The notes under the pieces were generated by a model. The model saw nothing but the letters and a program-made list of their open reading frames with translations. It was not told where the DNA came from and searched no databases. A stretch of DNA of 64,000 nt from CAUZJF01 sp965248605 (GTDB taxonomy: Bacteria > Chloroflexota > Dehalococcoidia > Lucifugimonadales > CAUZJF01), in contig CBDFJV010000007.1 in the NCBI GenBank assembly GCA_965248605.1, positions 3,100,001-3,164,000 on the forward strand, given 5' to 3'. How positions within the stretch are numbered: the stretch's first letter is position 1; every line of letters starts with the position of its first letter. Shown here piece after piece: positions 15,755-25,224 of the stretch. The translations under genes were made by a program, and so were the position numbers.

Positions 15755-17857
15755 CTACCACTCCGAGAAGCAGTAGAGGTAACCGTTCCAGGTGCCTACG
15801 CACAGGCCATCTTCCGTGACTACAGGCGCGGCCGCAATCGGGGCGGGAAGCTGGATGCTTCGCTTCGACTCACCTGAGGAGGAGTCGAGCACGTACACTA
15901 CGCCGTCGATCCCACACACGATTAGCTCGTTGCCCACCACTACCGGCCGGGCAAGGATCGACCGAAGTCCGCGACGATGCGGGGTCATGTCGAGCAGGTC
16001 GCTGCCACACCCATGCGTCCATAGTATGTCGCCGGTCTCGAGGTCGAGTGCGATAGCGGTACCGCCCGAAGTCGTGTAGTAGAGCTGGTCTTCATCGGCC
16101 ACCATCGAGGTTGGGTACTGGTAGCCATACTCCATGTTCCCGTCCAGGTACTTCGACGTGCCTGGGGCCCAAGTGTACTCGACTGCCTCGCGGTGCCAGA
16201 CGACCTCTCCGGACCGGACGTCGAGGGCCACAAGCTTGCCTGGGTCCCCCGCCGCCACGAGCGTATCGCCGTTGGCGATCGCCGCCGGATACTGGAACTC
16301 CACCCCCAGGCTCTGCTCCCAGGCCGGCTCACCATCACGCCGCCTGAGGCCGACGATGCCCCTCTTGGGTATATGCACTGCCAGCGTATCGTCCAACACG
16401 GTTGGGCTGGCGTAGCATGGACGGTTCGTACCTTCGAAGGGGGTGTACCAGAGTTGCTCTCCGGTCTCCAGGGCGAAGGCTCCATACCCCAACTGTGCCC
16501 CTGCATACACGAAGTCACCTGCCGTGGCCGGAGATGTGGCGGTGCGACCCGACGGGAACTCGGGTAGAGTCGCGCGCCATTCGATGGCACCAGAAGAGGC
16601 GTCAATCGCGTACACACCGCCGGTCGTCGAAAGGGCGACGACCGTTCCGTCCTCGCCGAGCGCCACGTTGTTCCTCACCGACGCATCGGTCCGGGCGTGC
16701 CAACGTCGCTCGCCGGTCTTCGTCGATAGGCAGTAGACTCCGGCGTCGCCGCGCCCGTGCTCGTCCGAAAGGGCAAGCAGCAGGTCTGTTCCTCGGGCAA
16801 TCGGCTCGGAGCGGTGCAGATGTCCGGGCAGTTCCAGCTCCCACTCCAGCTTGGCACTCGAAGAAGCCGGTCTTTTTGAACCCGACGTCGACTGTCCGGC
16901 GCTTGATTCGCCTCTACCAAGCGCTTTTAGCTCCATGCCGAAACCGGTCTCGGTGAATCGCACCATCCGATAGCCGCGGGGGTTCGTGTCTATACCTCCG
17001 AAGCTTGTCGGCGTGACCGATGCCACGGTGATGCCCCGGTACGTGAAGACGTTGCTGATATGGGTGTGCCCATGCAGCACGAGGGAAACGTCGTAGTCGG
17101 CCAGCAGGTCCAAGAGTTCCACGGTCGGCGGAGGGTGCATCAGGATCACGGTCTCTAACCCCTTCGGCTTCATGGTCAGATCGGAGACGAGCCACCGTTC
17201 CTTGCGCTCGGCGTCTTCGGGGGAGAAGAACTCGTCTTCGGCGGCGTAGGCGACAAAATGCCGATCGCCCCAATCGAAGCTAAAGCACACCGGTCCGAGC
17301 ACCTTCTCGAAATTCCCGGTGCACGTACTTCCGGACCCGTTGATAACGTACTCCGACGCGCTGTCGTGCCCGCCCCACACGGGGACGAAGGGAGCGGTTG
17401 TCCTCGCGAGTGTTTCTCGCAGCAGGTCCAGCTCCGAAGGAGTCCCTTCCTCGGTTAAATCGCCCGTGCAGACGATCAGGTCAGGCGTCTCCGAGTCTTC
17501 AAGCTCCCGTAAGTCCGTAGACAGCAGTTCTTGCGTCGGTACCCTCTCCTCTTCGGTGCCGAGATGGGTATCGGATAGGTGGGCCAGATTGAAGTCCCGG
17601 CTCTTTTTTTTCGGAGCCGGATCGAGGGTGAAGTCGATGTTGGCCGGGCGGGTAGGCGTGGTCCTGTAGAACTTTTCTTGTGTAGCGTAGCCGTCGGGCA
17701 CCGTCACGAAGACGAAGGAGTGTGTTCCAGGTTCGGCCTCGATGGCGTAGCGCCCTTCGGAGTCTGCGCGAACCACTGACTCGCCGTTCGACACCAGCGT
17801 TCCAGGCAGTGCCCGGCCGGAGGCGTCGGATACCTTACCTTCGATTCGTATGCTCAT
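15755..17857 (-). CDS. Calcineurin-like phosphoesterase fused to PQQ-type beta-propeller
   Basis: This 700-residue protein has three parts. Residues 1-90 resemble a carboxypeptidase-regulatory-like beta domain. Residues about 93-330 are a metallophosphoesterase with LSDTHLG, TGDLTEEG, GGHDS and LHGHTHIS motifs. Residues 345-700 carry repeated blades such as KTGERRWHA, SGAIEWRA, TGEQLWYT, SGEVVWHR and TGDILWTH, typical of PQQ-like propellers. The GNHD motif of the enzyme is changed to GGHD, losing a metal-binding Asn. No signal peptide is seen. It lies downstream of the regulator cluster on the same strand. The substrate could be a phosphodiester or teichoic/lipid-linked group; this is unknown. 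Confidence 0.78.
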   Translation of the reverse strand: MSIRIEGKVSDASGRALPGTLVSNGESVVRADSEGRYAIEAEPGTHSFVFVTVPDGYATQEKFYRTTPTRPANIDFTLDPAPKKKSRDFNLAHLSDTHLGTEEERVPTQELLSTDLRELEDSETPDLIVCTGDLTEEGTPSELDLLRETLARTTAPFVPVWGGHDSASEYVINGSGSTCTGNFEKVLGPVCFSFDWGDRHFVAYAAEDEFFSPEDAERKERWLVSDLTMKPKGLETVILMHPPPTVELLDLLADYDVSLVLHGHTHISNVFTYRGITVASVTPTSFGGIDTNPRGYRMVRFTETGFGMELKALGRGESSAGQSTSGSKRPASSSAKLEWELELPGHLHRSEPIARGTDLLLALSDEHGRGDAGVYCLSTKTGERRWHARTDASVRNNVALGEDGTVVALSTTGGVYAIDASSGAIEWRATLPEFPSGRTATSPATAGDFVYAGAQLGYGAFALETGEQLWYTPFEGTNRPCYASPTVLDDTLAVHIPKRGIVGLRRRDGEPAWEQSLGVEFQYPAAIANGDTLVAAGDPGKLVALDVRSGEVVWHREAVEYTWAPGTSKYLDGNMEYGYQYPTSMVADEDQLYYTTSGGTAIALDLETGDILWTHGCGSDLLDMTPHRRGLRSILARPVVVGNELIVCGIDGVVYVLDSSSGESKRSIQLPAPIAAAPVVTEDGLCVGTWNGYLYCFSEW

Positions 17858-18035
17858 GTTCCTGAGTTGATTGGGGAATCGCTGTCGTTGACGGCCCCCG
17901 TGGTGCGCGCTTTTGCATCACGTGAATCGACCAAGGCCATTACGTGAAGAACGCATGGGGAATCATTCGTGCCGCGAGGTCGGAGTAATACAGGGCTGGG
18001 CTGCTGCCGGACGGGATGGCGAATATCGTCCGTCG

Positions 18036-18485
18036 CTAGGTGATCGGGAGCTCAACGACCTTGAGCCAAAACTCCTCGACGGCGCTGACGACGTTGGTAA
18101 ATCTATCGAAATCGACTGGTTTGGTGATATAGCAGTTCGCGTGTAGTTCGTAGCATTGTTGAATATCGGCCTCGGCCTGGGAGGTCGTTAGAACGACGAC
18201 CGGTATCCGTTTCAGTTCAGGGTCAGCTTTGATCTCTGCAAGGCATTCCCTGCCGTCTTTCCTTGGGAGGTTGAGGTCGAGGAGGATCAGGTCGGGTCGC
18301 GCCGCGTCCTGGTAGTCGCCGATCTTGCGCAGAACCGCCAGAGCCTCTTCGCCATCACCGGCTACCTTCAGATGGTAGGGGATGTTACCCTCTGATAGCG
18401 CTTCCTCGGTCAGGCGCACATCGGCAGGGTTGTCTTCGACTAAGAGAATCTCTATAGGTCTGCCCAGCTTGGCGCCGACCACCAT
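18036..18485 (-). CDS. REC-only response regulator (Rcp1-like)
   Basis: A 149-residue single receiver domain with no output domain. The phosphoacceptor pocket is complete: EDN near the start, Asp in LILLDLNLP, Thr in VVVLTTS and Lys in YITKPVD. Length and sequence style match Rcp1-type regulators that pair with phytochrome-like or hybrid kinases and work by protein contact. It is the last of three tandem paralogous REC genes. AGGAG precedes its ATG. The cognate kinase may be the broken gene at 20348-24892, though that one better matches the LuxR-type regulator. Confidence 0.9.
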   Translation of the reverse strand: MVVGAKLGRPIEILLVEDNPADVRLTEEALSEGNIPYHLKVAGDGEEALAVLRKIGDYQDAARPDLILLDLNLPRKDGRECLAEIKADPELKRIPVVVLTTSQAEADIQQCYELHANCYITKPVDFDRFTNVVSAVEEFWLKVVELPIT

Positions 18486-18534
18486 GGTCTCTCCTCGTTC
18501 CGAGAGCGCAGGCTCCGAGGGAATGAGTCTCGCC

Positions 18535-18987
18535 TTAGTCGCCTGGCGATCTCTGAATTTTGGCGATCGCGCGCAGATAGTTCTGCACCGTTCCGATAAC
18601 CATCTTCAGATGGCCGCCCTGAAGTGGTTTGGTGAGGTAGTTGTTTACTTGAAGATTATAGCTTCGCAGAATATCCTCTTCAGAGCTGGACATGGTTAGG
18701 ACTACCACCGGGATATTCTTGAGGTCGGGATCCTCTTTTATCTTGGTCAGGAGCTCGCGGCCGTCCATCTTTGGGAGGCCGAGGTCCAGGAGAATCATGC
18801 TGGGGTGAGGTGCATTCGAGTGGTCGCCCTCTTTCTTTAGCATCGCCAGCGCGACTTCACCGTCTCTGGCAACTGTTAGGTTGTGGTCGACGCCCGAGTC
18901 CTTCAGGGCCTCCTCGGTTAGCCTCACGTCTCCCGGGTTGTCTTCCACGAGCAGTATCTCGATTGGCGCACTTCCTTCAGCTACCAT
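18535..18987 (-). CDS. REC-only response regulator (Rcp1-like), second copy
   Basis: A 150-residue receiver domain with EDN, Asp in MILLDLGLP, Thr in VVVLTMS and Lys in YLTKPLQ. It differs from its neighbours mainly in the C-terminal helix (LKMVIGTVQNYLRAI). The ATG follows AGGTGAGGGCCG. Spacing of about 34-49 bases to the flanking REC genes suggests one transcript. It probably relays phosphate within a multi-step pathway or acts on a protein partner. Confidence 0.9.
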   Translation of the reverse strand: MVAEGSAPIEILLVEDNPGDVRLTEEALKDSGVDHNLTVARDGEVALAMLKKEGDHSNAPHPSMILLDLGLPKMDGRELLTKIKEDPDLKNIPVVVLTMSSSEEDILRSYNLQVNNYLTKPLQGGHLKMVIGTVQNYLRAIAKIQRSPGD

Positions 18988-19021
18988 CGGCCCTCACCTT
19001 TTTGTGATCCTGGGTCGCTGG

Positions 19022-19429
19022 CTACGAGTCTGACTCCAGCTCGGCCTCGAGCAGTTCCCTTAGACGGGCGACATCTACGGGCTTGGTGATGTAGTTATCG
19101 GCTTTGAGGTTGTAGCTGAGTAGGATGTCGAACTCGTCCCTGGACATCGTGAGGACGATCACGGGGATGTCCTCGAGCTCGGTATCCGACTTGATGGTAG
19201 CGAGCACTTCGCGGCCGTCCGTACCGGGCAGCCCAAGGTCGAGAAGGATCACGTCCGGGCGGCGGCCCTCAGTCCGGAGTATCGACATTGCGGAGCCGCC
19301 ATCTTCCGCCACCAGCAAATTATGGGGTACGGCCGAGTCTTTGAGCGCTTCTTGAGTTAGCCTGACGTCCGCCAGGTTGTCTTCAACAAGCAGAATGTTC
19401 AGCGGACCGCCTGCTTTCGCAAGGGCCAT
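19022..19429 (-). CDS. REC-only response regulator (Rcp1-like), third copy
   Basis: A 135-residue receiver domain with EDN, Asp in VILLDLGLP, Thr in VIVLTMS and Lys in YITKPVD. It is shorter at the C-terminus than the other two copies. GGAGGTCATCG lies directly before the ATG. It follows the LuxR-type regulator gene by about 180 bases, in which I see no other gene. Confidence 0.9.
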   Translation of the reverse strand: MALAKAGGPLNILLVEDNLADVRLTQEALKDSAVPHNLLVAEDGGSAMSILRTEGRRPDVILLDLGLPGTDGREVLATIKSDTELEDIPVIVLTMSRDEFDILLSYNLKADNYITKPVDVARLRELLEAELESDS

Positions 19430-19611
19430 CGATGACCTCCTGCCTTTGTCGCTCCGTCGAGAGTGTCCCCGGATCTGACGGTATGCTTTCCATACCTACG
19501 TGGTGCCGTCACTACGGGAGTCGTCAGACTGAGGCATTGTAAATCAAAGCTCAACCCGTTGCCACCCGACAGAAGGCCTATGGCGGTCCGCGGACCGGCC
19601 CGCAACGGGAG

Positions 19612-20265
19612 CTAGAGGCTAATGATGCCCTTCTGCACCGCTTTCGTGACCGCCTCTGTCCTGTGATTGACGTCGAGCTTCGTAAAGATGTTTGCGACGT
19701 GCGTCTTGACGGTGCTTTCGCTGATTGACAGAGATGCGGCTATCTCCTTGTTGGCTGCGCCCTTCGCCATGTGACCCAAGACCTCGACTTCTCGCTCCGA
19801 GAGGCCTTCGGCAGGGACTTGGTTGGCGTTTTGACGGGACAGGGACGCGAGACGGTCGAGGACCTTGGCGGCGACTCCCGGCTGGATGAGGGACTCACCA
19901 CGATGCACCGCCCGTACGGCCTTGAACAGCTCCTCGCGAGAAACGTCTTTGAGAAGGTATCCCTTCGCGCCGGCGTCAATGGCGTCGAAGATATACTCGT
20001 CAGTATCGAAGGTTGTAAGCACGATGAACCTGGCGTCGGGGACCTCTTCGTGGATGCGTAGCATGGCCTGGACGCCGTCGAGCTCCGGCATGCGCAGGTC
20101 CATCAAGGTGACGTCCGGCTTCAACGACCGTGCCGAATCGACGGCCTCCAGCCCGTTCGAGGCCTCGCCGACGACCTCGATGTCCGGCTGTCTCCCAAGC
20201 ATGTTGGCCAGGCCGTTTCTCACGACCATGTGGTCGTCTACGATCAGGACGCGGATTGTGTCCAT
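19612..20265 (-). CDS. NarL/LuxR-type response regulator
   Basis: A 217-residue regulator. The N-terminal receiver (IVDDH, Asp in VTLMDLRMP, Lys in YLLKDVS) is followed by a LuxR helix-turn-helix beginning LSEREVEVLGHMAKGAANKE and ending near VNHRTEAV. Such proteins bind DNA as phosphorylated dimers. It starts 82 bases after the stop of a HisKA_3-type kinase, its obvious partner. That kinase is interrupted by an IS element and a frameshift, so this regulator may now be uncoupled from its signal. Confidence 0.93.
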   Translation of the reverse strand: MDTIRVLIVDDHMVVRNGLANMLGRQPDIEVVGEASNGLEAVDSARSLKPDVTLMDLRMPELDGVQAMLRIHEEVPDARFIVLTTFDTDEYIFDAIDAGAKGYLLKDVSREELFKAVRAVHRGESLIQPGVAAKVLDRLASLSRQNANQVPAEGLSEREVEVLGHMAKGAANKEIAASLSISESTVKTHVANIFTKLDVNHRTEAVTKAVQKGIISL

Positions 20266-20347
20266 TCCTCGATTCCCTTCGTCTCACCTGTCGGCTTTTG
20301 ACGCGACGCATTAGGCCCGCAGGCCGTCGTGCGAGGCAGCGGACCGC

Positions 20348-22285
20348 TTAGACTGGTATCGTCGCCTCGATCGTCGTGCCTTGGCCCTTGCCACTCGCGA
20401 CCGCGAGAGTACCGCTTAACAAGGTGGCGCGCTGCTCCATCGCGGTAAGGCCGAAGCCGCCTTCGGCCCCAACGTCACGGGTCGAACGTGGGTCGAATCC
20501 GACTCCGTCGTCTTTGATTCGCAATCTGACCGCCTTGTCCGAGAAGGACGCTTCTATTTGCACGCTGGAGGCCTCGGCGTGCTTCCTGACGTTGGCCAGG
20601 GCCTCCTGACATATTCGCAGTACGGCCGTCTGAGCATCCAATGAGATTTCGCCCGGCCGCCCCGAGATTACAAGAGCGGCGCTTTCGGAACCGTCCTCGG
20701 ACCAGCTGTCGACCTCATGCCGAAGAGCATCGACCAAAGGACGGTCTTCCAGTGCTTTCGGCGTGAGATTGAATACGGAGCGTCTCGCCTCCTGGAGGCT
20801 TTCCCGGCCGAGGTCCTTGGCTCTTGCTAGGTACTCGGCTGCCTCTTCCGGGCTCTGGTCGAAGGCCTGTTCTGCCGCTTCGAGCTGCAACACGATGCCC
20901 GTAAACCCCTGGGCGAGCGTATCGTGAATTTCACGCGCCATGCGGTTCCGTTCTCCGACGACGGCCAAGTCTCGCTGGGTGCGCTCGACCAGCTTTCGTT
21001 CCGTGATATTTCGGATAGTTCCTTGTAGCCCGATGTTGCGTCCCGTCTCGTCGAACCTCCTCGACGCAGTCATCAGACAGTCCATAACGGTACCATCTTT
21101 CCTAACCAGCTTCACCTCGAAGTCCCTCACTGATCTTGCCTCAGCTACGTTTCGCCTGAATGACTCTCGATCTGTCGCGTCGGAGAACCTCTCTCCGACG
21201 TCTGAGCCGATAGCATCCTCGCCGTGGAAACCGAACAGATCGAGGGCCGCCTGGTTGGCGCTGATAACCTTGCCGTCAGCGTCGCTTACAAAAATTGCGT
21301 CGCTGGACTCCTCGAACAGGGCCTTGTACCTCTCTTCGCTGGTCTGGAGCTCAATCTCGGTCCGCTTCAGCCCTGTGATATCGGTAGCGTAAACGTGCCC
21401 TACTTGCAGCTCGGGTACGCCTCGTACCGCACATTGAAAGTGGCGTTTCCCAAACACAGCCTCGTGATAGACCAACTGACCTTCCCTGATGCAAGCCGCC
21501 AGGTCGATCTCGACCAGACCCGGTAATATAGACGTCAGCTCCGTACCGGCCTTGGCCTGGTCGCCCATCAGTTCCAGGGCCGCTGGATTTGCGGAAACGA
21601 TCGAGCCGTCTGTGTCGAACCGAAGGACGGGCGCCGGGTTCATCTCCGCGAAAAGAGCAAGCTCTCGCACGGCCGTCTCCGCCCGTTTGTGCTCGGTCTG
21701 ATCGGCGAGCACCGCCATGAATCCGGTCATCTCTCCCGCGGAGTCGTGTAAGGGTGCTGTCCAGATACTAACGTCGACCCCCGAACCGTCTTTACGCCGG
21801 TGTTCAGTTTCTAGCCCTTCTAGCTGCTCGCCTTGAATAGCTCGACTGAAAACCCCGCGCAACTCCCCCCTTCCTGTTTCTCAGGTGAAAGTGGATAAAG
21901 CTGGCCAACGACCTCAGCTTCCGTCCATCCGAAGACGTCAGTTGCTGCCTGGTTCCACGTGCGCACGCGTGCCTCCAGGTCGAGGGTGACGATCGGTAGG
22001 GGCGAGGCCTGGATCAGGGCGCTGAGAGTCTGGTTCGAGTTTCGGAGTTCTTGGGTGCGGTCGGTGACCCTTTGCTCGAGAGTCTCGTACGACTCCTGCA
22101 GCTGGGACGCCATAAGGTTGAACTCCCTGGCCAGTACTCCTATTTCGTCATCGGATGGAGACTCGATCGTCTGACCGAAGTTCCCACGGGCCACCTCTCC
22201 GGCCGCGGTTATCAGGTCGTCAACAGGACGCATGAGCCGGCGGAGCCCGACGGCAACCAGGCCGGCGGGCAACGCAACGCCTAAG
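20348..22285 (-). pseudogene. Sensor histidine kinase, C-terminal part (HAMP-PAS-HisKA_3-HATPase), split by IS and frameshifted
   Basis: This is the 3' portion of a membrane histidine kinase. From the IS junction it encodes the end of TM2 (LPAGLVAVGL), HAMP (RRLMRPVDDL), a PAS domain, two further PAS domains, the phosphoacceptor box with His in AREIHDTLAQG, and an ATPase ending in a GQGTTIEA strand. A one-base loss within a run of six C (21865-21870) shifts the frame inside the first PAS domain; adding one G to the coding strand restores reading (EGGELRGVFS). The 5-bp duplication CTAAG (22281-22285) marks the IS insertion. The N-terminal half continues at 24004-24892. The intact gene would be NarL-type, matching the regulator downstream. 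Confidence 0.9.
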
Positions 22286-24003
22286 CCCTAATCCACCGAA
22301 GGACGGCGTGTAGGAGGCCTGCTGAAGAAACAAAAGGGTGCGCCTCTGAATCTGGGATAATGGTTTTGAAACAGAAAACCGGTCCCAGAAAAGGAGCACC
22401 CGATAGATGCTACCACGTAACCACCCCGACCGCATCCAAATCGCCTTCGACGACCACCGCCTGGTGGCCAATGCCGGGCTGATCCTTCCCGCCACCCTCG
22501 CCCTGCGCCTTGGCCTGCCCCAACTCCTCCGGAAGCACCTCGACCTCGGCGGCGCGCCGGGCCGGGCGAACACCGGCGACAAGATGATGACCCTGGTGGC
22601 CTCCGCCCTAGCCGGCGGAGATTGCATCGACGACGCCGATGTGCTGCGCGCCGGCGGGACCGCCCGCGTGCTCGGTTTCACGGCTAAGGCTCCCTCCACC
22701 CTGGGCACCTTCCTGCGCAGCTTCAGGTGGGGCCATGTCCGCCAACTGGACCGGGTGAGCCGCGAGTTGCTGGCCCGGGTCTGGAAGGCCGGTGCCGGAC
22801 CCGGCGACGCACCATTCACCATCGACCTTGATTCGACGATCTGCGAGACCTACGGACTGGCCAAGGAGGGCGCCCGCCACCACGGCTACACCGGTGCGCG
22901 GGGCTATCACCCGCTGCTGGCCGTCGCCGCCGGCACCGGCGACGTGCTGATGGCCCGCCTGCGCGAGGGCCGGGCTAACACCGCCCGCGGCGCTGCCCAC
23001 TTCCTGCGTGAAACGGTGGGGCGGGTGCGCTACGGCGGGGCCAGGGGACAACTCACGGTGCGGGCCGACAGCGGCTTCTATACCCACGCCGTGGTCGCCG
23101 TCTGCCGCCGGATGGATGTCCGCTTCTCCATCGCCATCCGCCAGCGCGCCCGCCTGCGGAATCTCATCGAGGCGATACCCGAAGATGCCTGGACGCCGAT
23201 TCCTTACTGGCTGGACGGCGCCGCCGATGTGGCCGAGACCACCTACACCCCGTTCCAGGCCGAGGCGGACGCCGCGCCGGTACGGCTCATCGTCCGGCGG
23301 GTGAAGCCGGCGCCCTGTTCTCAACTGGCTCTCTTCGCCACCTACAGCTATCACGGCTTCATCACCGACCGGGACGGGGAGACGCTGGAACTGGAGGCCG
23401 ATCATCGCCGTCACGCCGAGATCGAGAATGCGATACGCGACCTCAAGTACGGCGTGGGGCTGAACCATCTCCCCTCGGGCCGTTTCGCCGCCAACGGCGC
23501 CTGGCTGGCGGTACAGGTGATGGCGCACAACCTGGCCCGCTGGACAGCCCGCATCGGCCTGGGTCAGCAGATCGTGACCACCAAGACCCTCAGACGACGG
23601 GTCTTTGCCTTGGCCGGACGGATCACCCGCTCGGCACGCCGATTGACCCTGCAGCTTCCCCGGCGCTGGCCCTGGGAGGAGCAGTTCAGCCGCGCCCTGG
23701 CCCGACTGCGAGCCATTCCACTCCCAGCCTGACGGAGCCCGTCCGCCACTGACCCACCAGCCAACCCAACGTCCCCGCAAACTCGCGCCAGCCCAGTCCG
23801 CGAGCGCCTCTTGCCGTGTCCTATCCCGCCATCTGGCTCGCCACAGCCACTGTAGGCCGCCATCGGTGCCCCCAAAAGCGCCTGCAGACCGCCCGCCAAC
23901 CTCCCGTCTACCCAAATTCGAGCCCGGATCATCACGCCTGTAACTCCCTCACCCCCTTCCGCTGTCCTCACGTCGTCCATCCCTGTCCGTCGGTGGATCC
24001 GGG
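22286..24003 (+). mobile_element. IS1380-family insertion sequence, copy 1 (subtype A)
   Basis: A 1718-bp element bounded by inverted ends: CCCTAATCCACCGA on the left and, on the complement of the right, CCCGGATCCACCGA. It is flanked by a 5-bp duplication CTAAG (22281-22285 and 24004-24008). It contains one transposase gene in plus orientation and about 270 bp of non-coding sequence after it. Removing the element plus one repeat restores a continuous reading frame through the second transmembrane helix of the host kinase, so the boundaries are firm. Confidence 0.95.
22407..23732 (+). CDS. IS1380-family transposase, subtype A
   Basis: A 441-residue DDE transposase. Catalytic positions appear as Asp in TIDLDSTICE, Asp in VRADSGFY and Glu in HAEIENAIRDLKYG, the usual IS1380 arrangement. 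The N-terminal region has the RAGGTARVLG and APSTLGTFLR blocks common to this family. AAGGAG lies about 8 bases before the ATG. It appears intact and differs from the copy at 25496-26821 at only two residues that I noticed (Ala/Gly in PEDAW, Gly/Ser before LGQQ). Confidence 0.95.
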   Translation: MLPRNHPDRIQIAFDDHRLVANAGLILPATLALRLGLPQLLRKHLDLGGAPGRANTGDKMMTLVASALAGGDCIDDADVLRAGGTARVLGFTAKAPSTLGTFLRSFRWGHVRQLDRVSRELLARVWKAGAGPGDAPFTIDLDSTICETYGLAKEGARHHGYTGARGYHPLLAVAAGTGDVLMARLREGRANTARGAAHFLRETVGRVRYGGARGQLTVRADSGFYTHAVVAVCRRMDVRFSIAIRQRARLRNLIEAIPEDAWTPIPYWLDGAADVAETTYTPFQAEADAAPVRLIVRRVKPAPCSQLALFATYSYHGFITDRDGETLELEADHRRHAEIENAIRDLKYGVGLNHLPSGRFAANGAWLAVQVMAHNLARWTARIGLGQQIVTTKTLRRRVFALAGRITRSARRLTLQLPRRWPWEEQFSRALARLRAIPLPA

Positions 24004-24892
24004 CTAAGGCCAAGAGAATAAACACGAAGCTCCGGTACGTTCGGCTGTCGGCCGTCAGCGATTCCCAGCTCTCTTCGGTTACCAGACCCCACGGCGTGCC
24101 TGGAACCGGAGCGAAACCGGCCACAATCTCGACGCCTCCGAAGTCCTTTGTGCGCACAGCACCGGTCTGCGAGGCCGACACCTGCTGGACCACGGGTTGG
24201 CCGGAAAAATCGACTCCGATCTGAGTGCTGTCCGAGTGGAATATCACTCGACCGTTGGCGTCAACCAGATAAGTACGTCCTTGTCGTCCGAGCCGGAGCT
24301 TCACGATTCCGCCGTAGAAGGCGCTGGCGCTCTCCGCTTGAAGACGGAAGATACCGATGAGTGAGCCGAGGAATTCGTTGCCTTCGCCGAGGACCGGCAC
24401 AGCGGCGACAACTGCCTCCGTTCCCGGACCTAGGGAGTGAGCGTCGGAGAAAAGCGGCACGGGTGAGCGTCGTACTTGTCGGAAGTGGTCACTCGCAGAC
24501 CAGTCCTGACCCAGAATCGCTGGCATTTTCGGTTCGGTGGCGACTACTTTGCCGGATGCGTCCAGGACGACGACGCCCCCGTCGAAGACCACGAGTTGCG
24601 AGCGCGAACGACTCAGTGCAGCCTGCTGCGCGTCTGGGTCGGCCCTCGACATGTCCGAAGAACGGGCCAGGCCCGACAGCAGGTCGACGTACTCGGCCAG
24701 TGAGCTAGCCAGCCGGCTGGCGGACAGCCGCGTGACGTCCTCATCGCGCTCGACTACCAGTTTCTCCGTCACCTCCTGGGACGAGTAGAAGGTGACCAGT
24801 GCGACGGCGACCAGAATGATAGCCGTGGGGATGAAGAACCAAGCTATGAGCTTGGTTCGGAGGCTTCGTTGAAGAGGACGAACGGCGGCGCG
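24004..24892 (-). pseudogene. Sensor histidine kinase, N-terminal part (TM1, Cache sensor, TM2), separated by IS
   Basis: The 5' portion of the split kinase. It encodes a first membrane helix (AWFFIPTAIILVAVALVTFY), an extracytoplasmic region of about 230 residues with double-Cache features (VVVLDASGKVVAT, GRTYLVDANGRVIFHSD, VEIVAGFAPVPGTPWGLV), and the first half of TM2 (FVFILLALA) up to the IS. The frame is open only back to a TAG at 24893-24895. I find no ATG, GTG or TTG between that stop and TM1, while GTG codons lie just upstream of the TAG. The true start is therefore unclear and may also be damaged. It begins right after the solute-binding-protein stop at 24913, suggesting an operon. 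Confidence 0.85.
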
Positions 24893-24912
24893 CTAGCTTA
24901 GTGCCACCACAG

Positions 24913-25224
24913 CTAAGCTCCCGGCTGAAGCGCCTCGATCTCGCCGCACGCCGCTCGCACCGCGTCGACAGGCGTTTGTCCGAGGGTGAAGGTCTGGTCC
25001 CAAGCCTCGTAGGCGACGCGCTTTGCATCGTTCATGTTGGCAAAGACCTCGGAGGTCACGGAGTAGCCTTTTATATGGCCGTCCGTGAATGCCGCGATGT
25101 CGACGTTCTTCGCCTTTTCGGGGAACTCCTCACGGATAAATCCGACCCATTCGTCCACCAGCGAGGCCCTGGCCGGCTGCAGGAAGTTGGCGCGAGCCAT
25201 CGCTCGACCGTAGTCTTTGCTTAC
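24913..25224 (-). pseudogene. Extracellular solute-binding protein, C-terminal fragment, split by IS
   Basis: This encodes the last roughly 100 residues of a sugar-type solute-binding lipoprotein (SKDYGRAMARANFLQPARAS through to a TAG). Joining it to 26943-28006 after removing the IS and one CTTAC repeat gives an uninterrupted frame, reading KFLVSKDYGRAMARANF across the junction. The fragment has an internal ATG at 25200, but a product from it would lack any signal sequence or complete lobe, so it is non-functional. Confidence 0.9.
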
